Assembly (NCBI RefSeq): GCF_904848665.1
Contig: NZ_CAJHCQ010000001.1
Coordinates: 496,001 to 560,000, forward strand
Direction: 5' to 3'
Source: Paraburkholderia hiiakae
GTDB lineage: Bacteria; Pseudomonadota; Gammaproteobacteria; Burkholderiales; Burkholderiaceae
DNA length: 64,000 nt
Part shown: piece after piece, positions 37,806 to 46,371 of the stretch
How the letters are laid out: each line of letters starts with the position of its first letter
Position numbering within the stretch: the first letter of the stretch is position 1
Position numbers and translations under genes: made by a program
Notes under the pieces: generated by a model
Database searches by the model: none
Told to the model about the DNA's origin: nothing
The model's input: the letters and a program-made list of their open reading frames with translations, nothing else

Positions 37806-39008
37806 TTACAGCATGCCTGAGCCGAAAATCTCCGTGTGAATGCGCGAGGCATCGACGCCGCGGGCAACGAGCGCCTCGCGCTGTTCGCGCATGAACGCCA
37901 CGGGGCCGCACAGGTAATAGTCGGCGTCGGGCAGCAGCACATCCGCTTCGATGCGACCGATATCGATGCGCCCCTCGAAATCGTAGTCCACGCCCTGCCG
38001 GTCATTTGCGCCGACTTCTTCGTAGAACACCGCACGCTTGACGTTCGGGTACTCGGAGACGGCGTGACGCAGAAAGTCGCGGAATGCGTGCACATTCGCG
38101 TTGCGGCACGCGTGCACGAAGGTCACTTTGCGCTCGCTGCGTTCGGCGATCAACGTGGAAAGCATCGACTTCATCGGCGTGATGCCCACGCCGCCGCTCA
38201 TCAGCACGACCGGCGTCGTCTTTTTGCGATCGAGCGTGAACTCGCCCATCGGCGCGCTCACGTGCACCACCGCGCCCTCTTCCACGCCGTCATGCATGAT
38301 GTTCGACACGTGGCCCGGCTGTGCTTCGCCACGGCCAGCCTCGCGCTTCACCGAGATGCGCAGCCATTTGCCGTGGGGCGCGTCCGAGAGGCTGTACTGA
38401 CGCGGCTGGTCCACGCCGAGCTTGTCGACGAAGCGCGTCACGCTCACATACTGCCCCGGCTCGAAACCGCCTGCGGATGCGCCGTCGGCCGGCGCGAGAT
38501 AGAACGAGGTGATCTCCCCGCTTTCGACTTGCTTGCGCATCACCTTGAACGGGCGGAAGCCGCTCCACGAGGCGCCCTCGTACAGCTTCGCCTCGGTGCC
38601 GATCATGATGTTCGCGAGTTGCTCGTAGGCCAGGGCCCAGGCGTCGAGCGTAGGCTGGTCCACTGCGTCGCCGAGCACGTCGACGACCGCGCCGAGCAGA
38701 TGGCGGCCGACGATCGGGTAGTGCTCCGGACGGATGTTCAGGCTCGCGTGCTTGTGCGCGATGTGCGTGACCGCGCCGCCGAGCGCGCCCAGATTGTCGA
38801 TGTTCGCGGCGTAGGCATAGACCGCGCGCGCGAGCGTTTCGGGCTGGCTGCCACTTTGCTGGTGCGTCTGGTTGAAGATGTTCTTCAGTTCGGGATGCGC
38901 GGCGAACATCCGCTTGTAGAAGTGCTTGGTGATCGTGGCGCCGTGCTCGGCGAAAACGGGCGCAGTGGCCTTCACACGGGCCATCTGATCGACGGTGAGC
39001 GCAGTCAT
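37806..39008 (-). CDS. hmp: Flavohaemoglobin (nitric oxide dioxygenase)
   Basis: This 400-residue Hmp converts nitric oxide to nitrate using O2 and NAD(P)H. The globin domain has the proximal His87 (HIAHKHAS) and distal Tyr31 (KHFYKRMF), two residues offset from E. coli numbering. The FAD site is RQYSLSDAP near residue 207. The NAD(P)H module has LMSGGVGITPMKSM and the C-terminal YLCGPVAFM. Start ATG at 39008 follows AGGAGA; the frame runs upstream to 39107 only as non-protein-like sequence. An inverted repeat resembling an NsrR site sits 18 bases upstream, suggesting NO-responsive derepression. Confidence 0.96.
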   Translation of the reverse strand: MTALTVDQMARVKATAPVFAEHGATITKHFYKRMFAAHPELKNIFNQTHQQSGSQPETLARAVYAYAANIDNLGALGGAVTHIAHKHASLNIRPEHYPIVGRHLLGAVVDVLGDAVDQPTLDAWALAYEQLANIMIGTEAKLYEGASWSGFRPFKVMRKQVESGEITSFYLAPADGASAGGFEPGQYVSVTRFVDKLGVDQPRQYSLSDAPHGKWLRISVKREAGRGEAQPGHVSNIMHDGVEEGAVVHVSAPMGEFTLDRKKTTPVVLMSGGVGITPMKSMLSTLIAERSERKVTFVHACRNANVHAFRDFLRHAVSEYPNVKRAVFYEEVGANDRQGVDYDFEGRIDIGRIEADVLLPDADYYLCGPVAFMREQREALVARGVDASRIHTEIFGSGML

Positions 39009-39025
39009 TTGCAGCTTCTCCTTGG

Positions 39026-39052
39026 TAAAGATGCACACACAATACATCTTTA
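39026..39052. promoter_or_regulatory. Candidate NsrR operator upstream of hmp
   Basis: A 27-base imperfect palindrome has perfect 8-base outer arms, TAAAGATG (39026-39033) and CATCTTTA (39045-39052). Its 19-base core begins GATG and ends CATC like the NsrR consensus reported for proteobacteria, while the centre is less conserved. Its position just before the hmp ribosome site suits repression lifted by nitric oxide. No nsrR gene is in the window. Confidence 0.6.
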
Positions 39053-39218
39053 AGGCGACAGCCCGACCCGGACATTTTGTCGCACCCCAGCAGTTCGCGG
39101 ATTGCACCAGGTACGAACTCGCGGCGGGCGGTCGTGGGGCGGGCTTCAGCAGGGCTCCTGCAGTGCGGGAAACATCCTCTTTCGGACGGTAGCGAGGCGC
39201 TCGCGCCCCTTTTGTTCT

Positions 39219-39800
39219 CTACGCGCCTTCGCCCTTGCCCGCGCCGCGGTCGTGCCGCCAGAGCACGTCGCTGCCGCCCGCAGCCCGGTTAAGCACGCGC
39301 GCGAGCACGAACAGCAGATCGGAGAGCCGGTTGACGTAGCGGCGCGGCGTATCGGCGAGCGGCGGCCCCGAGTTCGGCGCGGCGCCCAGTGCGACGACCG
39401 CGCGCTCGGCGCGCCGGCATACCGTGCGGCACACATGGGCGAGCGCCGCCGCCCGCGAGCCGCCTGGGAGGATGAATTCCTTGAGCGGCGCAAGCGTGCC
39501 GTTGTATTGCGCGAGCCAGGCGTCGAGCCGCGCGAGGTGTTCGTCGGTCACGAGCGTGTGGCCCGGGATGCACAGCTCGCCGCCCAGATCGAACAGGTCG
39601 TGCTGGATAGCGACGAGCGCCCCGCGGACGTCGTCGGGGAGCGTCTCGCACAGCAACACGCCGATCTGCGAGTTCAGTTCGTCGATGTCGCCGATCGCGG
39701 CAATGCGCGCGTCGTCCTTGCGCACGCGGCTGCCGTCGCCGAGGCCAGTCGAGCCGTCGTCACCGGTGCGCGTTGCAATCTTGCTCAGGCGATTGCCCAT
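39219..39800 (-). CDS. Cob(I)yrinic acid a,c-diamide adenosyltransferase (PduO type)
   Basis: This 193-residue ATP:cobalamin adenosyltransferase makes adenosylcobalamin. The N-terminal ATP-binding segment TRTGDDGSTGLGDGSRVRKD and IGDIDELNSQIG are present. So are the helical core FILPGGSRAAALAHVCRTVC and the C-terminal RYVNRLSDLLFVLAR typical of PduO-type enzymes. The start MGNRLSKIA at 39800 follows GGAGG; the frame opens earlier at 39902 without a good ribosome site. It is divergent from the FAD-linked oxidase gene; no other cobalamin genes are nearby. Confidence 0.93.
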   Translation of the reverse strand: MGNRLSKIATRTGDDGSTGLGDGSRVRKDDARIAAIGDIDELNSQIGVLLCETLPDDVRGALVAIQHDLFDLGGELCIPGHTLVTDEHLARLDAWLAQYNGTLAPLKEFILPGGSRAAALAHVCRTVCRRAERAVVALGAAPNSGPPLADTPRRYVNRLSDLLFVLARVLNRAAGGSDVLWRHDRGAGKGEGA

Positions 39801-39993
39801 GTTGTGCCCTCCGAGGCTGAAAATGCGCGTGGGTCGCGCATGACGCGCGCCCAGCGCCGTGTAAGGCGCGTACATCCGCCGGCCATTATAGGTTTCGTGC
39901 ACCGCAGCATACGGAGCCCGGCTTTGCGCCCCGGTCGTTCAGCGTAAAATGGTCCGCGCCAAGAAGTCATACTCATACGAAGGAGACACCCGC

Positions 39994-41409
39994 GTGAATC
40001 ACCCCGCGCCGCCGGCCCTCGCACGCCGCCCGTTCCCCACCGAACTCCTCGATCAACTGCGCAGCGCGTTCGGCGAACGCGTCTCCACGTCCGAAGCCGT
40101 GCGCGCCCATCATGGTCGCGACGAATCGCCTTTCGACCCGCAGTTGCCCGACGCCGTGGTGTTCGCGCAGAGCACAGAAGATATTCAGACCATCGTCAAG
40201 CTGTGCGCCCTTCATGGCGTGCCGATCATTCCCTACGGCAACGGCTCCTCGCTCGAAGGTCACTTGCTGGCCGTGCAGGGCGGCGTGTCGATCGACCTCT
40301 CGCAGATGAATCGCGTGCTCTCGATCAACGCCGAAGATCTCACCGTGACGGTCGAGCCCGGCATCTCACGCAAGCAGCTCAATGAAGCGTTGCGCGACAC
40401 GGGTCTCTTCTTCCCGATCGACCCGGGCGCCGATGCGAGCATCGGCGGCATGACGGCCACGCGCGCCTCGGGCACCAACGCCGTGCGCTACGGCACGATG
40501 CGCGAGAACGTGCTCGGCCTGAAGGCCGTGCTCGCCGACGGCCGCGTGATCAAAACCGGCACGCGCGCGCGCAAGTCGTCGGCAGGCTACGACCTCACGC
40601 GCCTTTTCGTGGGCTCGGAAGGCACGCTCGGCGTGATTACCGAAATCACGGTGCGGCTCTACCCGCAGCCCGAGGCGGTGTCGGCTGCGGTGTGCGCCTT
40701 CCCTTCGATGGCCGAGGCCGTGCGCACGGTGATCGAAACGATTCAGATCGGTGTGCCGATCGCGCGCGTGGAATTCATCGACTCGCTCGCGGTGCGCGCG
40801 ATCAACAAGCATTCGAACCTCACGTTGCGCGAGAAGCACACGCTCTTCTTCGAATTTCATGGCACCGAGGCGGGCGTGGCGGAGCAGGCCCAGCTCGTGC
40901 AGGAGCTTGCCGCGCAGCACGGCGGCGAAGGCTTCGAGTGGGCCACGCGCCCCGAGGACCGCACCCGCCTGTGGAACGCGCGCCATAACGCCTACTTCGC
41001 GATGCTGCAGCTCAAGCCCGGCTGCCGCGCCGTGACGACCGACGTGTGCGTGCCGATCTCGCGCCTCGCCGAATGCGTGATCGAGACCGAAACCGATCTC
41101 AAAGCCTCGCCGCTACCCTGCCCGATCGTCGGCCATGTGGGCGACGGCAACTTCCACGTGGCGATCCTGATCGACCCTGACAAGCCCGAGGAGATCGAGG
41201 AGGCCGAGCGCCTGAATCACCGCATCGTGCAGCGCGCGATCGCGATGGACGGCACCTGCACGGGCGAGCACGGCGTGGGCCTGCATAAAATGGGCTTTCT
41301 CGTGGAAGAGCACGGCGCGGACACCATCGACACGATGCGCGCGATCAAGCACGCACTCGATCCGCACAATTTGATGAATCCGGGCAAGATCTTCAGCTGG
41401 GCGGCGTAA
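39994..41409 (+). CDS. FAD-linked oxidase, D-lactate dehydrogenase/GlcD-like
   Basis: This 471-residue 2-hydroxyacid oxidoreductase begins at a GTG (39994) preceded by AAGGAG. The PCMH-type FAD domain shows IIPYGNGSSLEGH, DPGADASIGGMTATRASGTN and SSAGYDLTRLFVGSEGTLGV. The C-terminal cap ends VGHVGDGNFHVAILIDPD and GTCTGEHGVGLHKMGF. The family includes D-lactate dehydrogenase (cytochrome) and glycolate oxidase GlcD. Because a full glcDEF set follows 58 bases downstream, this copy is more likely a D-lactate-type enzyme, but substrate is not settled by sequence. It probably feeds electrons to the respiratory chain. Confidence 0.88.
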   Translation: MNHPAPPALARRPFPTELLDQLRSAFGERVSTSEAVRAHHGRDESPFDPQLPDAVVFAQSTEDIQTIVKLCALHGVPIIPYGNGSSLEGHLLAVQGGVSIDLSQMNRVLSINAEDLTVTVEPGISRKQLNEALRDTGLFFPIDPGADASIGGMTATRASGTNAVRYGTMRENVLGLKAVLADGRVIKTGTRARKSSAGYDLTRLFVGSEGTLGVITEITVRLYPQPEAVSAAVCAFPSMAEAVRTVIETIQIGVPIARVEFIDSLAVRAINKHSNLTLREKHTLFFEFHGTEAGVAEQAQLVQELAAQHGGEGFEWATRPEDRTRLWNARHNAYFAMLQLKPGCRAVTTDVCVPISRLAECVIETETDLKASPLPCPIVGHVGDGNFHVAILIDPDKPEEIEEAERLNHRIVQRAIAMDGTCTGEHGVGLHKMGFLVEEHGADTIDTMRAIKHALDPHNLMNPGKIFSWAA

Positions 41410-41415
41410 CCGACA

Positions 41416-41455
41416 AGCGCAGAGAAGCGCAAACGAGCGCAAACAAGCGCAACAG
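41416..41455. repeat. Four 10-bp tandem repeats before glcD
   Basis: AGCGCAGAGA, AGCGCAAACG, AGCGCAAACA and AGCGCAACAG follow each other without gap, giving four units on exactly a 10-base period between the FAD oxidase stop and the glcD ribosome site (GGGAGGAG). Confidence 0.8.
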
Positions 41456-41467
41456 ACGGGAGGAGAC

Positions 41468-42973
41468 ATGAACGCACCCGAGGCGAACTTGCCCGAGCTG
41501 AGCCCGGAAGCACTCGCGCAGCGTCAGCGCGAGGTGGTCCAGGCGTTGATGGCCGTATTGCCGGCGCATTGCCTGCTGCATCGCGAGGAGGACACTGTCG
41601 CCTACGAGTGCGACGGTCTTGCCGCCTACCGGCGGCTGCCGCTCGCGGTGGCGCTGCCGGAAACCGAGTCGCAGGTGCAGCGCATCGTGCAGATCTGCCG
41701 GCGCCTCGACGTGCCGGTCGTGCCGCGCGGCGCGGGCACCGGCCTCTCGGGCGGCGCCATGCCGATTCGGCACGGCATCGTGCTTTCGCTCGCGCGCTTC
41801 AAGCGCATTCTCGAAGTCGATCCCTACGCGCGCACGGCCACCGTACAGCCGGGCGTGCGCAATCTGGCCGTTTCTGAAGCGGCAGCGCCCTTTGGCCTTT
41901 ACTACGCGCCAGACCCTTCCTCGCAGATCGCCTGCACGATAGGCGGCAACGTTTCGGAGAATTCGGGCGGCGTGCATTGCCTGAAGTACGGCCTTACCGT
42001 GCACAACGTCCTGCGCGTGCGCGCCGTGACGATGGACGGCGAGATCGTCGAATTCGGCTCGCTTGCGCCCGATGCGCCGGGCCTCGATCTGCTCGCGGTG
42101 ATGATCGGCAGCGAAGGCATGTTCGCGATCGTGACCGAGGTGACCGTCAAGCTGATTCCGCGCCCGCAAACTGCGCAGGTCATCATGGCGAGCTTCGACG
42201 ACGTCGTAAAAGGTGGCGACGCCGTGGCGGGCATCATTGCCTCGGGCATCATTCCGGCCGGCCTGGAAATGATGGACAAGCCCGCCACGCGCGCCGTGGA
42301 GGAGTTCGTGAACGCGGGCTACGACCTCGACGCCGCCGCGATCCTGCTGTGCGAAGCCGACGGCACGCCCGAGGAAGTCGCCGACGAAATCGCGCGCACG
42401 ACCACCGTGCTGCGCGAGCATGGCGCCACGCGCATCCAGATCTCGCGCACCGAGGAAGAACGCCTGCGCTTCTGGTCAGGCCGCAAGAACGCGTTTCCGG
42501 CGGCCGGCCGCATCTCGCCCGACTACTACTGCATGGACGGCACGGTACCCCGCCGCGCGATCGGGCCGCTGCTCGCCCGCATCCACGAAATGGAAAAGCA
42601 GTATGGGCTGCGCTGCATCAACGTATTCCACGCCGGCGACGGCAACATGCACCCGCTCATTCTCTTCAACGGCAACGACCTCGACGAATGGCACCGTGCA
42701 GAGGCCTTCGGCTCGGACATTCTCGAAACCTGCGTCGAACTGGGCGGCACGGTGACGGGCGAGCACGGCGTGGGCATCGAAAAGATCAATTCGATGTGCG
42801 TGCAATTCTCGCCACAGGAGCGCGACGCGTTTCATGCGGTGAAACACGCGTTTGACCCGGCGAGGCTCCTCAACCCCGATAAGGGGATCCCCACGCGAGC
42901 GCGCTGCGCCGAGTACGGGCGCATGCACGTGCGGGGGAATCTGCTGCCACACCCTGAGTTGCCGCGCTTCTGA
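41468..42973 (+). CDS. glcD: Glycolate oxidase subunit GlcD
   Basis: This 501-residue FAD-linked subunit of glycolate oxidase oxidises glycolate to glyoxylate with GlcE and GlcF. The FAD-binding region is VVPRGAGTGLSGGAMPI, YYAPDPSSQIACTIGGNVSE, NSGGVHCLKYGLTVHNVL and MIGSEGMFAIVTEV. The substrate/cap region includes INVFHAGDGNMHPLILFN and TGEHGVGIEKI. The ATG follows GGGAGGAG. The C-terminus has the GlcD-type tail NPDKGIPTRARCAEYG. It opens the glcDEF set; no glcC regulator or malate synthase is adjacent. Confidence 0.95.
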   Translation: MNAPEANLPELSPEALAQRQREVVQALMAVLPAHCLLHREEDTVAYECDGLAAYRRLPLAVALPETESQVQRIVQICRRLDVPVVPRGAGTGLSGGAMPIRHGIVLSLARFKRILEVDPYARTATVQPGVRNLAVSEAAAPFGLYYAPDPSSQIACTIGGNVSENSGGVHCLKYGLTVHNVLRVRAVTMDGEIVEFGSLAPDAPGLDLLAVMIGSEGMFAIVTEVTVKLIPRPQTAQVIMASFDDVVKGGDAVAGIIASGIIPAGLEMMDKPATRAVEEFVNAGYDLDAAAILLCEADGTPEEVADEIARTTTVLREHGATRIQISRTEEERLRFWSGRKNAFPAAGRISPDYYCMDGTVPRRAIGPLLARIHEMEKQYGLRCINVFHAGDGNMHPLILFNGNDLDEWHRAEAFGSDILETCVELGGTVTGEHGVGIEKINSMCVQFSPQERDAFHAVKHAFDPARLLNPDKGIPTRARCAEYGRMHVRGNLLPHPELPRF

Positions 42974-43047
42974 CGGACACACAAACGCGCGCAAAGCATC
43001 GCGCCATTTATGCGTTTCGCGTGACCCGCATGAGGGTCCGCTCCGGG

Positions 43048-43075
43048 TTGTCAGGAGAGGTTCGCTCAGTACAAT
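43048..43075 (+). promoter_or_regulatory. Candidate sigma-70 promoter upstream of glcE
   Basis: TTGTCA at 43048-43053 and TACAAT at 43070-43075 are 16 bases apart, placing a start site about 30 bases before glcE. It would give glcEF expression independent of glcD. Confidence 0.5.
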
Positions 43076-43114
43076 CGAACGAACCATATAACGAACGAGC
43101 GCGACCATCACGAC

Positions 43115-44203
43115 ATGGAAGAGGACGACATCGTCTCGGACTGGTCCGAACGCATCCGGGCGGCGAGCGCCGATGGGCGGGCGCTGCGCATTCGCGGCGG
43201 GGGCACCAAGGACTGGTACGGCCAGTCGCTCGAGGGCGAGATTCTCGACACGCGCGCACACCGCGGCATCATCGCGTACGACCCGGCCGAACTGGTGATC
43301 ACGGCTCGCGCCGGTACACCGCTTGCGGAAATCGAAACGGCGCTTGCGGCCCACAGCCAGATGCTCGCGTTCGAGCCGCCGCACTTCGGCGCACAGGCCA
43401 CCTTGGGCGGCTGCATCGCCGCGGGCCTGGCCGGCCCGCGGCGGGCGAGCGCGGGTGCACCGCGCGACTTCGTGCTGGGCGCGGTGCTCATGAACGGCCA
43501 CGGCGAGGTGCTGCATTTCGGCGGCCAGGTCGTGAAGAACGTGGCGGGCTACGACGTCTCGCGTCTCATGGCGGGGTCGCTCGGCACGCTCGGCCTGATG
43601 CTGGAGCTTTCGGTGAAGGTGCTGCCGGTGCCGCAAGCGGAAACCACGCTCAAGTTCGACATGAACGGCACCGACGCCGTGCGCAAGCTCAACGAATGGG
43701 GCGGCCGCCCGCTGCCGATGACGGCGAGCGCCTGGCGCAATGGAACACTCGCGGTCCGCCTTGCCGGTGCGGAAGCGGCCGTGAAAACCGCGCGCTCGAG
43801 CCTGGGTGGTGAAGTGGTGGACGCCGTGGAGGCCGAACGTTTCTGGGCGGGCCTGCGCGAGCAGACCGATCCGTTCTTTGCCTCGATTGCACCGAATGCG
43901 GCGCTGTGGCGGCTCGCGCTGCCCTCGATCGCGGAGCCCTTGCAACTGCCGGGCGCGCAACTCATGGAATGGGGCGGCGCGCAGCGCTGGTGGATCACGG
44001 AAACCGACGCGCAAACGGTGCGCATCAGCGCGAAGCAAGCCGGCGGTCATGCCACGATGTTCCGCACGGGACGCGAGTACGACCGCAGTGCGGGCGTCTT
44101 CACGCCCCTGCCCGCGCCGCTCATGAAGATCCATCGCGGCCTGAAGGCCGCCTTCGACCCGGCCCGCATCTTCAATCGCGGCCGGCTGTATTCCGACTTC
44201 TGA
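43115..44203 (+). CDS. glcE: Glycolate oxidase subunit GlcE
   Basis: This 362-residue second FAD-binding subunit of glycolate oxidase is shorter than GlcD. It has LRIRGGGTKDWYGQ, the PCMH FAD domain FEPPHFGAQATLGGCIAAGL, and VVKNVAGYDVSRLMAGSLGT. The C-terminus PLMKIHRGLKAAFDPARIFN is characteristic. It is separated from glcD by 141 bases containing a plausible promoter and is followed 18 bases later by glcF. Confidence 0.93.
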   Translation: MEEDDIVSDWSERIRAASADGRALRIRGGGTKDWYGQSLEGEILDTRAHRGIIAYDPAELVITARAGTPLAEIETALAAHSQMLAFEPPHFGAQATLGGCIAAGLAGPRRASAGAPRDFVLGAVLMNGHGEVLHFGGQVVKNVAGYDVSRLMAGSLGTLGLMLELSVKVLPVPQAETTLKFDMNGTDAVRKLNEWGGRPLPMTASAWRNGTLAVRLAGAEAAVKTARSSLGGEVVDAVEAERFWAGLREQTDPFFASIAPNAALWRLALPSIAEPLQLPGAQLMEWGGAQRWWITETDAQTVRISAKQAGGHATMFRTGREYDRSAGVFTPLPAPLMKIHRGLKAAFDPARIFNRGRLYSDF

Positions 44204-44221
44204 CGACACCCACACGCGGCG

Positions 44222-45463
44222 ATGCAGACGAACCTCGCGGACTTCATACGCAACACCCCCGACGGCGACGAAGCCGACGCGATTCTGCGCAAGTGCGTGC
44301 ATTGCGGCTTCTGCACCGCGACCTGCCCGACCTATCAGTTGCTCGGCGACGAGCTGGACGGCCCGCGCGGGCGCATCTATCTCATGAAGCAGATGGTGGA
44401 AGGCGCGCCGGTCACGAAGAGCACGCTCACGCACCTCGACCGCTGCCTCACGTGCCGCAGTTGCGAGACGACCTGCCCTTCGGGTGTGCAGTACGGGCGC
44501 CTCGTGGAAGTGGGCCGCAAGCACGCCGAACAGATGGTGAAGCGTCCGCTGCGCCAGCGCCTCATGCGCCGCCTGCTCGCGGGCCTGCTGCCGCGCCGCG
44601 CGCTCTTCACGCCGGCCATGCGCCTCGGCCAGCAGGTGCGCCCGCTCCTGCCCAAGCGTCTGCGCGACAAGGTGCCCGTGCGCCAGCGCTCGCTCGCGTG
44701 GCCCACGGCGAAGCACGCGCGCAAGATGCTGATGCTGCAAGGCTGCGTGCAGCCCTCGATGATGCCCAACATCAACATCGCCACCGCGCGCGTGCTGGAT
44801 GCACTGGGCGTCGAGACGATCGTCGCGCCGCAATCGGGCTGCTGCGGCGCGATCCGCCTGCATATGGGCTACACCGACGATGCGCTCGACGACGTGCGCG
44901 CGAACATCGACGCCTGGTGGCCGTACATAGAGAACGGCGTCGATCAAGGCGTGGAGGCGATCGTGATGAACGCCTCGGGCTGCGGCGCGACGGTGAAGGA
45001 ATACGCGCATCTGCTGCGCGACGATCCGGCCTATGTGGAGAAAGCGCGCCGCGTGGTCGAACTCACGCGCGATCTTTCCGAACTGCTGCCCGCGTTCGAG
45101 GAACAGTTGGTGGCCGCGACGAGGCGGCGCAGCATCAAGACGGTGGCCTGGCATCCTCCCTGCACGCTGCAGCATGGCCAGCAGTTGCGCGGCGGCGTGG
45201 AGAAGCTGCTCACCGCGCTCGGACTCGACGTGCGGCTGCCCGCCGATAGCCATCTTTGCTGCGGCTCCGCGGGCACCTATTCGATCACGCAGCCGCGCCT
45301 TTCCTACACGCTGCGCAACCAGAAAGTGGACCGGCTGCAGGCGCTGGAGCCACAACTGATCGTTTCCGCCAACATAGGCTGCATCACGCACCTGCAAAGT
45401 GGCACGGCGATTCCGGTCACGCACTGGATTGAGCTGGTCGAACATATGCTCGCGACAAATTGA
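44222..45463 (+). CDS. glcF: Glycolate oxidase iron-sulfur subunit GlcF
   Basis: This 413-residue subunit has two ferredoxin-type 4Fe-4S motifs: Cys25, 28, 31, 35 (CVHCGFCTATCP) and Cys75, 78, 81, 85 (CLTCRSCETTCP). Two CCG domains follow (QSGCCGAIRLHMG; SHLCCGSAGTYSI), as in heterodisulfide-reductase-like proteins. It carries electrons from the GlcD/GlcE flavins toward the quinone pool. Length and motif spacing are normal for the family. Confidence 0.95.
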   Translation: MQTNLADFIRNTPDGDEADAILRKCVHCGFCTATCPTYQLLGDELDGPRGRIYLMKQMVEGAPVTKSTLTHLDRCLTCRSCETTCPSGVQYGRLVEVGRKHAEQMVKRPLRQRLMRRLLAGLLPRRALFTPAMRLGQQVRPLLPKRLRDKVPVRQRSLAWPTAKHARKMLMLQGCVQPSMMPNINIATARVLDALGVETIVAPQSGCCGAIRLHMGYTDDALDDVRANIDAWWPYIENGVDQGVEAIVMNASGCGATVKEYAHLLRDDPAYVEKARRVVELTRDLSELLPAFEEQLVAATRRRSIKTVAWHPPCTLQHGQQLRGGVEKLLTALGLDVRLPADSHLCCGSAGTYSITQPRLSYTLRNQKVDRLQALEPQLIVSANIGCITHLQSGTAIPVTHWIELVEHMLATN

Positions 45464-45553
45464 GCCATCGGCAATGAAATCAGCGTAGCGAACCGCACGG
45501 CGCGCCAACAGTCGGCCGATTGGTATAAGACCGGGCATAGGCTTTCTGGCCAG

Positions 45554-45582
45554 TGTTTCGCGCCGTGCGCACTCCGTATAAT
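45554..45582 (+). promoter_or_regulatory. Candidate promoter of yggS-proC
   Basis: A perfect TATAAT lies at 45577-45582, with TGTTTC 17 bases upstream as a poor -35. It would start a transcript about 60 bases before yggS. Confidence 0.5.
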
Positions 45583-45650
45583 GGCCGTCGTTCTGTTCGT
45601 TTTGGATCCAAAAGCGGCGCGAGCCACGCACGCGCCAGCCTTCAAGCCCG

Positions 45651-46349
45651 ATGACCGATCTCTCCCACACTCTCGAAGCTGTCCGCGAGCGCATCGCGGC
45701 CGCCGCCCGCAACGCCGGCCGCGACCCGCAAAGCGTGGCGTTGCTCGCGGTTTCGAAAACGTTTCCCGCGCAGGATGTACGCGCCGCTCACGCTGCCGGC
45801 CAGCGCGCGTTCGGCGAGAACTACGTGCAGGAATCCGTGGACAAGATCGAGGCGCTCGCGGACCTGCGCGCGAGCATCGAATGGCATTTCATCGGGCCGC
45901 TCCAATCGAACAAGACACGCCCCGTAGCCGAGCGTTTCGACTGGGTCCATTCAGTCGATCGTCTGAAGATTGCCGAACGCCTTTCGGCGCAACGTCCCGC
46001 CGGCATGGCGCCGCTCAACGTCTGCCTCCAGGTCAACGTGAGCGGCGAGGCCAGCAAGAGCGGCGTCACCCCGCAAGAAGCGCAGCAGGTCGCGAGACAG
46101 ATCGCCGCCCTGCCCAACCTGCGCCTGCGCGGGCTCATGTCGATTCCCGAGCCGGAAACCTCCCTCGAGGCGCAACGCGCGCCGCACCGCCAACTGCGCG
46201 AGCTGTTCGAAGCGCTTCGCGCAGAAGGCCTCGCGCTCGACACGCTCTCCATGGGCATGTCGGCCGACCTCGAAGCCGCTGTGCTCGAAGGCGCGACGAT
46301 CGTGCGCGTCGGCACCGCGATTTTCGGCGCGCGCGACTACTCTCTTTGA
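45651..46349 (+). CDS. yggS: Pyridoxal 5'-phosphate homeostasis protein (YggS/PLPBP)
   Basis: This 232-residue PLP-binding protein folds as a TIM barrel and is thought to buffer PLP and affect amino-acid metabolism. The PLP Lys is Lys36 in LLAVSKTFPA. The core motifs FGENYVQESVDKIE, WHFIGPLQSNKTRPVAE, HSVDRLKIAERL and LSMGMSADLEAAV with GTAIFGAR are all present. It is 22 bases upstream of proC on the same strand, the usual yggS-proC pairing. Confidence 0.95.
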   Translation: MTDLSHTLEAVRERIAAAARNAGRDPQSVALLAVSKTFPAQDVRAAHAAGQRAFGENYVQESVDKIEALADLRASIEWHFIGPLQSNKTRPVAERFDWVHSVDRLKIAERLSAQRPAGMAPLNVCLQVNVSGEASKSGVTPQEAQQVARQIAALPNLRLRGLMSIPEPETSLEAQRAPHRQLRELFEALRAEGLALDTLSMGMSADLEAAVLEGATIVRVGTAIFGARDYSL

Positions 46350-46371
46350 TTCACTGAACGATTCCATCACC

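Noticed and set aside
42476..45712. 1078-codon open frame on the minus strand
   Set aside because: It runs antisense across the end of glcD, glcE and glcF, all of which have clear motifs. Composition is Arg/His/Ala-rich shadow sequence.
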